Assembly: GCA_036346355.1 (NCBI GenBank)
Contig: CM070591.1
Coordinates: 23,730,001-23,794,000 of the forward strand
Reading direction: 5' to 3'
Source of the DNA: Rhipidocladum racemiflorum
Lineage: Eukaryota > Streptophyta > Magnoliopsida > Poales > Poaceae
Length of the DNA stretch: 64,000 bases
The notes under the pieces were generated by a model that worked only from the letters and a program-made list of their open reading frames with translations, was not told the origin of the DNA and did not search any database. Made by a program: the position numbers and the translations under genes. This document shows positions 45,094 through 55,121 of the stretch, piece after piece. Within the stretch, counting starts at the first letter, position 1. The number at the start of each line of letters is the position of its first letter.

Positions 45094-46451
45094 ATGACAG
45101 GTTACTACCGCCGTTTCATTGAAGGCTTTTCGACAATTGCGAAACCTCTTACGCAATTGCTGAAAAAGGAGAAGAAGTTTACATGGACGCCAGAGTGCGA
45201 GAAAGGATTCCAAGAACTGAAGACGAGAATGACATCAGCACCAGTGTTAGCCCTGCCGGATGTCAATCAAAGCTTTGATATCTATTGTGATGCATCGCGC
45301 CGAGGACTTGGATGTGTGCTGATGCAGAACAGAAAGGTTGTTGCCTATGCATCAAGGCAGTTGAGGCCGCATGAGGAGAATTACCCGACACATGACCTAG
45401 AGTTAGCTGCCGTAGTGCATGCCTTGAAGATATGGCGTCACTATCTGATCGGGAACAAATGTGAAGTGTACACGGATCATAAGAGCCTTAAGTACATATT
45501 CACCCAATCAGACCTGAACATGAGGAAGAGGAGATGGTTAGAGTTGATCAAGGACTATAATGTTGGAATCCATTACCATCCAGGGAAGGCAAACGTAGTT
45601 GCCGATGCCTTGAGTCGGAAAAGCCATACCGTGAATATGTTGATAACCACGAATCAGGATGAGCTATGCCAGGAATTTCAGAGAATGAAGATTGAGGTGG
45701 TACCTAGCGGATTCTTGGCCGCATTGGAAGTAAAACCCACCCTGGAGGATCATATTCGGGAAGGACAGAAGGATGATGACAAGAGCCGCAGGATTATGTC
45801 CAAAATGGGGGAAGGCAAGGCAAAGGACTTCAAGCTAGATGAGCAGGGCACGCTATGGATGAAGGATCGGATTTGCGTACCCAACAAGAAGGAATTAAAG
45901 CAACTGATTTTGGAGGAAGCCCATGACTCCAAGCATTCAATTCACCCAGGAAGTGCCAAGATGTATCAGGATTTGAAGGAGAGATTCTGGTGGCCGAGCA
46001 TGAAGCGTGAAGTTGCCGAGCATGTTGCATTGTGCGACGTATGCCAGAGATTCAAGGCAATGCATCAGAGACCAGCAGGATTGTTGCAACCGCTGAAAAT
46101 ACCTGAGTGGAAGTGGGAGGAAATCGGAATGGATTTCATTACCGGTTTACCTAAGACTCAAGGAGGTTATGACTCCATATGGGTTATAGTGGATCGCTTG
46201 ACCAAGGTCGCCCATTTTATTCCTGTGAAGACAACTTACTCGGGGGATAAGTTAGCAGAGTTGTATATGATCAGGATCGTCTGTTTGCACGGAGTGCCAA
46301 AAAGGATTGTATCGGACAGAGGTACCCAATTTACCTCAAGGTTCTAGAATAAGTTGCATGAAGCCATGGGAACCCGTTTGAACTTCAGTACAGCCTATCA
46401 TCCACAGACGGATGGACAGACCGAAAGAGTCAATCAGATTCTGGAGGATAT
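45094..46451 (+). pseudogene. pol: Element E RT connection, RNase H and integrase up to solo LTR F
   Basis: The 417-codon frame 45094-46347 covers TGYYRRFIEGFSTIAKPL, RNase H (IYCDASRRGLGCVLM, THDLELAAVVHALKIW, YTDHKSLKYIFTQ, ADALSR), a complete integrase zinc finger (HxxxH in DSKHSIHPGSAKMYQ through HVALCDVCQRF) and the integrase core GMDFITGLPKTQGGYDS to VSDRGTQFTSRF. A TAG follows at 46345, then STAYHPQTDGQTERVNQILE resumes in frame until F is inserted at 46451/46452. This is the best-preserved zinc finger of the three gypsy copies. Confidence 0.88.
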
Positions 46452-49400
46452 TGTAACACCCCAAAATTTTGCTTTCCTTAAATTCATGTGTGATTTGGCA
46501 CTTTGGTGAATTTTTGGAATTTTCTGGAGTTTATTTGGATTTATTTGGAATTTATTTGAATTTATTCTATTTTGAATTAATTAAAGAATTAAACTTTGCA
46601 AATAAAATTTTGTTGGAAATATTTTATTTGAGTCCAAAATGATCCAAAATATTTTCCAGAATTTTTCTGGAATTTTTCTGAGTCATTTGCTATTTTTAAT
46701 GAATTAAATGAATTACTGGGAATTATTTTAATTATTAAATCGCTGGAAAATGCGAGTGGGTTTGTATCGTTTCATCCGATCGAGCCCGAGTCGACTCGAA
46801 GTTCGAGTCCGACCGAACCCGACCGAGCCACCGACTCGATCGAACCGACTCAACTCGGATCGATCCGAACCGTTGGATCTAGATCCAACGGTCAGGATCA
46901 ATCCGCGCCAGTCACGGCCGCACCCGAGCCAATCTCGGTCGCTGATCACGCCACGTGGACGGCCATCGTGCATCCACGTCACCTCACCGTGTTCGGAACG
47001 GACTCCGCCGCCCGTACCGGCTCCGCCATGAAATCGAGTGGATCTCGGCGTTCGCCGCAGATTTAAGGCGTGGATCATTGCCCGAGGATCGCCTCGACCT
47101 GCGGCGCATCGTCTTCCCCAACTCCCGAGCCTTATCCGCCGCCACCACCTCGCAATTGCTCGCCGGAGTTCTCTCTCCCCGCCGCGTTGCCAGGCTTCAT
47201 TCCACCGCTGCTCGCCGTCTTCCGCCGCTGAGCCTGGGCCCGAGTCCTCAAGTCAAGGCGCACCTGCGGTACCTCTCACTCCGCCGGAGCGACCTCAAAC
47301 GCCGCCGGGCTCGCTGCCGTTCTCATCTCCGGTGGCCTTGCTCGCCGCCAGCCGCCATCGCCGCCATCAGCGCTGTGGAGCCGTTGGATCTCCATCGCAC
47401 GGTCCAAGATCACGCCACGCCACCCGACGGTGAGATCCCGCCCAAAAATCCCAGATCCGTTCTCAACCGTTGGATCTAGATCCAACGGTCCAGATCAACC
47501 GCGTTCACCCAAACGCGTGAGTCCAGATTCAATCCGACCGCTGATTTTCAAATCAACGGCCGAGATCTAGCCACGCAGGCGCGGAGATCGACCGTCCGCG
47601 TCGGGCCGCAGCCCACGCCGCTGAGCGCTGTTCGACACGCTGGCCCGCGTGTCGGGCCGGACAACCAAACAAAGACCATGACGTCACGCCGGGCGTCATG
47701 GCGGGCCCGCGATGTCGCTGGTCGTCCCAGCCCAAGCGCCGACGCCAAGAATGACGCTACCCATGGGACCCACCTGCCGCCACTGCGGTCGAGCCCCGCC
47801 GACGCCGCCAGCGGACGCCATCCGGCGGGACCCACATGTCGGCCGACGCGTGATTCGTGGGACCGAATCCACGGTAGACCCGAGCCGAGCGTGGACCGAG
47901 TCCATGGACCGGTACCGACGCCGCCAGACCAATCCAAAGTGCTGCCACGTGTCCATGCCGACGCAATAATTAATTTCCTAAAAGTAAATGATTTATTAAT
48001 TCGAAATAATGATTTCAGATTTTGTTTAAAAATTCAAACGCTTATAACTTTTGCGTTTCAACTCCGATTTGAGTGATTCGAATTTCTAAATTTGTATAAA
48101 ATTGAGATCTACCTAAATATGAATTTTATTTAATTTTTGGACTAAAGTTTTTCTCTGCAAAATTATTTAATTGATTATTTAAACTTTAAATAATCATAAC
48201 TTTTATGCCTTAACTCCAAATTTGACGATTCCAGTTTCTAAAAACTCATAAAATTATGTTCTCTCTGTTTATGGATTTTATTTGGATGTTTGGACACTTT
48301 TGCCTATTGTTTATTCGTGTATTTGCTATTTGCACGCTTTACGAGTAGACGTTGAAGTGCCTAAGGATTCAAGGAGAAGTATTGACTCAGATCCAACTCA
48401 AGACCAAGAACAAGTACTTTTTGAAGGCAAGTTGTGCTTTGACCATGTTGATCCTATTTCAAATCTATTTTGATTTAAACTATTGCATGCTAGTTCAAAT
48501 AGAAAATACTTTATTTAAACATGGGGATTAGATAAGTACCAATTTGTCAGTATGACACCTTGATTATTTAAGTATGTGCCATGACCCCTTGTCACCCTAG
48601 TTGTGGTTTACTAGTTGGACATTATTAACTTGCCAACATGGGTTTAGACCGTTGTAGTATATCGCTTAGACACTACGTGCTCATGACATGATTTTGGACA
48701 ATCAAATGTTAATATTGACTTAATGATATATTGAACCTGTTTTGGAAAAGTATCATGTGATGTTGATGGCACGTGGTGCATGGTAATCAACTCGGGTTTG
48801 ATAAGCTGATTTTCGACCGGGGCATGTGGCAAGCGTAATCAGGTGGGCCAGTTGTGGCATTGGGGATGTTGATTTGGTTCATCGGGTAGTCTTGCCCTGG
48901 TCACCCTAAGGACTTAACCTTGCAAGCCTTTGAACTGGGTCTAACGTGCAACCACATGTCTCAGAATGGGACGGACCTAGTTGACTAAGTTGCTAATAAC
49001 GCACTGTGGGACCTCGTGAGGTCAACTACACCCTTTTGTGTAAGTTGTACGGGAGCGCATCGGGCCGAGGCTAGGTACCCATCTAACGGTTGATTGGCCT
49101 AGACTTCGCCTTAGCTAAGGGAAGGGTTAGTGTGCAATAACCGGGAAGGACCACTTGTATTGTTAGAGGTTTCCGAAAGACTTTGTTACGGGAACTCGCC
49201 TTTGTGGTGTTTGACTGTATCTTGTGGGTAAAGTGCATAACCTCTGCAGAGTTTAGAATCTATTCGAATAGCCGTGTCCGCGGTATTGGACATCGATCGA
49301 ATTACAAATAAGGGTTAGATTTTCTCAAAAATAACTTGGTTTGAAAAGTTGGGTTGGATCAATGATGACGTTGATGGAAATGTGGTTTAGGATGGGAAAA

Positions 49401-49959
49401 ATGTTTACTCAAACTTCTTGAAAAGTTATTTAAGCTTTACTTGTTTTTACTGCTTTCGAATCTACTTATGCTACTTTTCAAATGTCAAGCATCGCAAATA
49501 TACCTTGAGCTATTCCTTTGTACTAAGCCATGCATATAGTATATTAGCTCGCATTCTCGCATGACTTGCTGAGTACCAAGTACTCACCCTTGCCATAATA
49601 CAACACCAGTTGAAGAGGAGACTATACCAGCTTTGGAGGAGGAGCTCCAAGAGGATCCGTCTACGTAGGAAGCGAGCCCAGTCAGTTGCCTGTGGTATAC
49701 TGGATGGCGCCACGATGTTACCTTCTTTGATTTTCCGCTGCTACTATTTCTCTCTTAATAAGTTTCGCCCTGCGAGGCGTACATTTGTGACTTGACCATA
49801 AGGTCAAGTACCCAGTTTGACTATTAAATAAAGTACTTTATTAGTATCGAGTGGTATGATTGTGATATTTACCGATGTTAGGACTGTGTGCACTAGCGCG
49901 TTCCTGGACTAGTGTTGAATACACAGAGGGTCCGGATTTGCAAATTCGGGGTCCCGACA
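46452..49959 (+). mobile_element. Solo LTR F inserted in the E integrase
   Basis: A single 3508 bp LTR (TGTAACACCCC to GGGTCCCGACA) with no internal region is flanked by GATAT on both sides (46447-46451 and 49960-49964). The E integrase reading continues across it. Solo LTRs arise by recombination between the two LTRs of an element. Its GC-rich part differs strongly from A, C and E, while the 3' module from about 48426 matches them. Confidence 0.95.
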
Positions 49960-50673
49960 GATATGCTAAGAGCGTGTGCATTGGCTTATGCTACCTCTTG
50001 GGATAAGAGTTTGCCGTATGCCGAGTTCAGTTACAATAATAGTTACCAGGCTAGTTTACAGATGTCACCTTTTGAGGCATCAGATGGTCGACTCGCGGAC
50101 GCCATTAAACCGAATGAGACCGTGAGCGCCGTGTCTTCGGCCTGATATTCTTCAAGAAGTCAAGAGCAGATTGCCATGATTAGGAAAGGTTGAAGATAGC
50201 CCAATCACGCAGAAGAGTTATCTTGACAATCGTCGCCGGATTTGAGTTTTGAACCGTAAGACTTTGTATACCTCGAGTTACGCCTCTCGGGAGTTAAGAG
50301 GTTCCATGCCAAAGGGAAACTTGCACCCCGTTATGTTGGACCATTTAAGATTTTGAGCCGCAGAGGCGAAGTTGCTTACCAGCTGGAGTTACCGCAGTCA
50401 TTAGCAGGAGTGCATGACGTGTTCCACGTGTCCCAGTTGAAGAAGTGTCTTCGAGTACCTGCGGAACAGACACCGCTAGAGTCAATTGAGTTGCAAGAAG
50501 ATTTGACTTACAAGGAGCAGCCTGTGAAGATTCTAGACACAATGGATCGAGAGACGAGGAACAAGTCAACCCGTTTCTGTAGAGTTCAGTGGAGCAACCA
50601 TGCAGAGAGCGAAGCAACTTGGGAGCGCGAAGAGGATTTGAAGAAGGAGTTTCCGAACCTATTCCTTAGTTAG
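49960..50673 (+). pseudogene. pol: Element E integrase C-terminus and chromodomain
   Basis: After solo LTR F, the E integrase continues (MLRACALAYATSWDKSLPYA, EFSYNNSYQASLQMSPFEA), passes several indels at 50080-50340, and ends in the open frame 50353-50673: SRRGEVAYQLELP, HDVFHVSQLKKCL, then the chromodomain ILDTMDRETRNKSTRF, WSNHAESEATWEREEDL. The polypurine tract follows about 30 bp later. Confidence 0.85.
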
Positions 50674-50701
50674 CCTTAAATCTCGGGGACGAGATTCTAT
50701 T

Positions 50702-50713
50702 AAGGGGGGGAGA
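50702..50713 (+). promoter_or_regulatory. Polypurine tract of element E
   Basis: AAGGGGGGGAGA lies 2 bp before the LTR start at 50716, the same arrangement as A and C. Confidence 0.9.
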
Positions 50714-50715
50714 TT

Positions 50716-53700
50716 TGTAACACCCCAAAATTTTGCTTTTCTTAAATTTATGTGTGATTTGGCACTTTGGTGAATTTTTGGAATTTTCTGGAAGTTATTT
50801 GGATTTATTTGGAATTTATTTGAATTTATTCCATTTTGAAATAATTAAAGAATTTAACTTTGCAAATAAAATTTTGTTGGAAATATTTTATTTGAGTCCA
50901 AAATGATCCAAAATATTTTCCATAATTTTTCTGGAATTTTTCTGAGTCTTTTGCTATTTTTTATAAATTAAATGAATTACGGGGAATTATTTGGAATATT
51001 TAATCGCTGGAAAATCAACTCGGGTCAAGTACTGTTCATCCGACCGAGCCCGAGTCAGACTCGAGTTCGAGTCCGACCCGAGCCACGGTCGGGTCGAACC
51101 GCGTCGCCCGAACCCTATCTCCGCAACCGTTGGATCAAGATCCAACGGCCGCGCGGCGTCCGCCGCCTCGGATGACCGAGTAGACGCGCTGCGCCAGATC
51201 GAATCGGAGCCGTAGATCGTGACACGTGTACGGCTCCTGTGCGTCGTGTTCATTTCAATTTCCCCGGCGAGGCTGTTCCTCTCCGCCGCCGTGTTGGATT
51301 CGGAAACCTAGCCTATTTAAAGAGTGAATCGGTGCCCGAGGATCGCCTTTCCACGCCGAACCCGAAACCCTAGCTCGCGCCGCCAGGATCCCCACCGTCT
51401 AGCCGCGATTGCTCGCCGAAGTTAAGAACAGCCGCCGCGGTTTGTGGTTTTTTGCACCGACGGGAGGATGTCTCTACCGCGTTGAAGTCCAGATCCGTGA
51501 TCCCCAGAACTAGACGCGTCGACCCCGACCACTCCCTTCGCCGGAGAAGCCCCAGAATGCCGTCGCGTGGGTCGTCTTCCCCAGCCTCGGTGAACCAACC
51601 CCGCCGCGCCGCCATCGACCTTCGCGAACTTTGCCAACCGTCCGATCCCAATCGCACGCACGAGGTCAGTCCACGTTTCCTCAAAACTTTAGAAAACCAA
51701 ATTGGATCTGGACCGTTAGATCAAGATCCAACGGTCTAGATGTAGCCACGTAAGCCACGTCGCACCAAGCGCTGGATAAGGTTCAACCGTTCGATCGAGA
51801 TCGAACGGCGTAGGTAGCGCCACGCGTCACCCGCCGGATCGTGCCACGCCACCCACAGTGAGGCAAAAATCCAATCCAATCTAGACCGTTTGATCTGAAT
51901 CGAACGGCTCGGATCGTGCCACGTAGCCTGGGCGCACCGCACCGTGCGAGCGCACGTGGGCCGCTGACATGCGGGCCCGCATGTCAGCCGCGCCAAGCCG
52001 TGCGCCAGTCCACCGTGGACCCGTGCCGCCCGTGGACCCAGTCCATGGACCGGACACGTGGCAGCGCCTTGGAGGTGCCACGTGTCATGCTGACGTCAGC
52101 ATGACGTCATCACGGGACACGTTCGGTGATGACGTCAGCAAGTCCACGTGGACCAATCGGATGCTGACACGTGTCCTCGCTGACGCAATAATTGATTTTC
52201 CGAAAAAGAAAATGATTTAATAATTCGGTTTAATAATTGATTTAAATCTCAAAACTTCAAACGCTTATAACTTTTGCGTTTCAACTCCGATTTGAGTTAT
52301 TCAAATTTCTAAATTTGTATAAAATTAAGATCTACCTAATTATGAATTTTATTTAATTTTTGGACTAAAGTTTTCCTCTGTAATATTATTTAATTGATTA
52401 TTTAAACTTTAAAATGCTATAACTTTTGCATTTTAACTCCGAATTTGACGATTCCAGTTTCTAAAAATTCATAAAATTATGTTCTCTCTGTTTATAGATT
52501 TTATTTGGATTTTTGTACACTTTTTGCCTATTGTTTATTCGTGTATTGCTATTTGCACGCTTTACGAGTAGACGTTGAAGTGCCGGAAGGATTCGAAGGA
52601 GAATTATTGACTCAGGATCCAACTCAAGACCAAGAACAAGTACTTTTTGAAGGCAATTTGTGCTTTGACCATGTTGATCCCATTTTTGAAACCTATTTTG
52701 ATTTAATGTATTGCATGCTAGTTCAAATAGAAAATGCTTTACTTAATTATGGGAAATTAGATAAATGCCAATTTGCTGTATGAAACCTTGGTTAATTATA
52801 TATGTGCCATGACCCCCTTGTCACCCTAGTGAGGACTACTAGTTGGGCATTACTAAATTGCCAACATGGGTTTGTAGAACGTTGTAGTATATTGCTTAGA
52901 CCTGCTACGTACTCATGACTTGATTTTGGACAATCAAACGTTAATATTGACTTAATGACATATTGAACCTGTTTTGGAAAGGTATCATGTGATGTTGATG
53001 GCACGTGGTGCATGGTAATCAACTGGGGTTTGATAAATAGTTTTCGACCAGGGCATGTGGCAAGAATGATCAGGTGGGCCAGTTGTGGCATTGGGAATGT
53101 TGGTTTGGTTCTTCGGGTAGTCTTGCCCTGGTCACCCTAAGGACTTCACCTTGCAAGCCTTTGAACTGAGTTAATCTTGCAACCACATGTTTGTAATGGG
53201 ACGGACCTAGTTGATTAAGTTTCTCATAACGTACCTGTGGGACCTCAGGAGGTCAACTACACCCTTTGTGTAAGTTGTACGGGGGAGCGTACCGGGGCTG
53301 CGGCTAGGTACCCATCTAACAGTTGGTTGGCCTAAACTTCGCCTTAGCTAAGGGAAGGGTTAGCGTGCAACAACCAGGGAGGACCACTTGTATTGTTAGA
53401 AGTTTCCGAAAGACTTTGTTACGGGAACTCGCCTTTGTGGTGTTTGACTGTATCTTGTGGGTAAAGTGCATAACCTCTGCAGAGTGTACAATCTATTCGA
53501 ATAGCCGTGTCCGCGGTATTGGACATCGCTCGGGAATTACAGTCAAGGGTTAGATTTTCTTGAAAATAACTTGGACTTGAAAGGTTGGGTTTGGTTTAAT
53601 AATGATGTTGATGGAAATGTGGATTAGGATGGGAAAGATGTTTATTAAACTCCTTGAAAAGTTAGTTATGCTTTACTTGTTTCTACTGCTTTCGAATCTA

Positions 53701-54191
53701 CTTATGCTACTTGTCAAATGGTGTTTACTGCAAATATACCTTGGGCTATTCCTTTGTATCAAGCCATGCATATAGTATATTAGCTTGCATTCTGTGCATG
53801 ACTTGCTGAGTACCAAATACTCACCCTTGCCGCAATACAACACCAGTTGAAGAGGAGACTACACCAGCTTTGGAGGAGGAGCTCCAAGAGGAACCGTCTA
53901 CTTAGGGAGCGAGCCCAGTCTGTTGCCTGTGGTATACTGGATGGCGCCACGATGTTATCTTATTTTCCGCTGCTATTATTTCTCTCTTAATAAGTTTCGC
54001 CCTGCGTGGCGTTTATTTGTAACTTGACCATAAGGTCGAGCAACCAGTTTGACTATTTAATTAAAGTACTTTATTAGTATCGAGTGGTATGATTGTGATA
54101 TTTACCGATGTTAAGACTGTGTGCACTAGCGCATTCCTGGACTAGTGCTGAATACACAGAGGGTCCGGATTTGCAAATTCGGGTCCCGACA
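50716..54191 (+). repeat. 3' LTR of element E (3476 bp)
   Basis: TG...CA ends; TATTTAAA at 51314; four TGACGTCA boxes within 52089-52137; inverted-repeat blocks at 51123, 51711, 51787 and 51886; short conserved ORF variant at 52505-52783. Downstream of 52660 it matches the shared module of A, B, C and F. TAATG after it is the candidate TSD, with its partner outside the window. Confidence 0.92.
52089..52137 (+). promoter_or_regulatory. Cluster of four TGACGTCA boxes in the E LTR
   Basis: Four TGACGTCA boxes, two of them in overlapping palindromic context (CTGACGTCAG), occur within about 50 bp, with ACACGT/ACGTGT cores on both sides. This is the densest bZIP-type cluster in the window. Function is inferred only. 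Confidence 0.45.
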
Positions 54192-54345
54192 TAATGCTAG
54201 ACAATTGCTTGGTGCATTAGACATGTCTATTTGGGATATGAAAGTTACATCCATTAGAGAATCTACTGTCATGAGTACACTTACATTATATGTTCTTTAT
54301 TCTAAGTTGAAAACTCTTGAGTTGGATGTTCTTGCTAGGAAGAAT
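54192..54345 (+). pseudogene. gag: Copia-type gag fragment between E and the CACTA element
   Basis: The 154 bp encode ARQLLGALDMSIWDMKVTSI and RESTVMSTLTLYVLYSKLKT followed by LELDVLARK, the pattern of the UBN2-type gag domain of plant copia elements (…WDMKVTAI…LYSKLKTHEL…). It has no start or end: the left side is cut by E and the right side by the CACTA terminus. It is not part of the minus-strand copia element above, since the strand and sequence differ. Confidence 0.65.
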
Positions 54346-54365
54346 CACTACTACAGATCCGTACA

Positions 54366-54866
54366 TCACAATCGGTTCTTTTTGGTCATCACAGTCGGTT
54401 TTGGTGGCGATACAAAGTCCAACGACAGTGATAAGGTAGATATATCACAGTCGGTTTTTAACCGACACTAATAATACATTATCACTGTCGGTTCTTTTTA
54501 GGAACCGACTGTGATATTACACTTATCACAATCGGTTTCCTCTTACAACCGATTGCGATAAGTGTAATATCACAATCGGTTCTTTTTTAGACCGATACAA
54601 ATGATTACATTATCACATTCGGTTTTTTGTTGAAACCGATGGGGATAAGTATAATATCACAATCGGTTCGTTTTTAGAACCGATTCAAATTATTACATTA
54701 TCACAATCGGTTTTTTATTGAAACCGATGGGGATAAGAATATTATCAAAATCGGTTCTTTATGCAAACCGATTGCGATAGTAAAGATATCCCAATCAGTT
54801 CCAGTAAGAACCGACAGATATCAGATTTATCCCAATCGGTTCCAACAAAGAACCGATTGTGATGAT
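54366..54866. repeat. CACTA subterminal inverted motifs
   Basis: About ten units of the form ATCACAATCGGTT, 5-15 bp, AACCGATTGTGAT (with variants) follow one another, each a small hairpin. In En/Spm elements repeated subterminal motifs are the binding sites of the TNPA-type protein. Here the motif core is CGGTT/AACCG. Confidence 0.9.
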
Positions 54867-55121
54867 GTTATCGCCCATCGTCCTAAAATGGCCTCGCATT
54901 GACAATATGACACATTCATCACAATCCACAATATCACGTAACATATACATCACAATCTACACACATTACATTGAAATTAATATTGTTTACAATCAGAATG
55001 CATCACATTCACATTCAGATAAATTTTGTTTACACTTTATGGACTAGTATTTGCTTGAATGGTCTCTATATCTACCATCATCCGTTATAACTTCTGTCCA
55101 GTACCACTGGCATAAATGGTC
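54867..55121 (-). other. Region between subterminal repeats and the TNPA-like stop
   Basis: AT-rich sequence with several TCACAAT-like motifs but no ORF of note. It would form the 3' untranslated region of the gene ending at 55122. No clear polyadenylation signal is certain. Confidence 0.4.

Larger units (their letters stand above)
42159..54191 (+). mobile_element. Gypsy element E (Tekay/Del-like), right part, outermost host
   Basis: E resumes right of the copia LTR inside its leader ORF and continues through gag and pol to a polypurine tract and 3' LTR ending at 54191. Its 5' LTR and primer site lie left of the copia element, outside the window. It is interrupted again by the solo LTR F in the integrase. 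E is more diverged from A and C than they are from each other and carries clear nonsense changes (for example CAG to TAG at 42873), fitting an older insertion. Confidence 0.9.
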
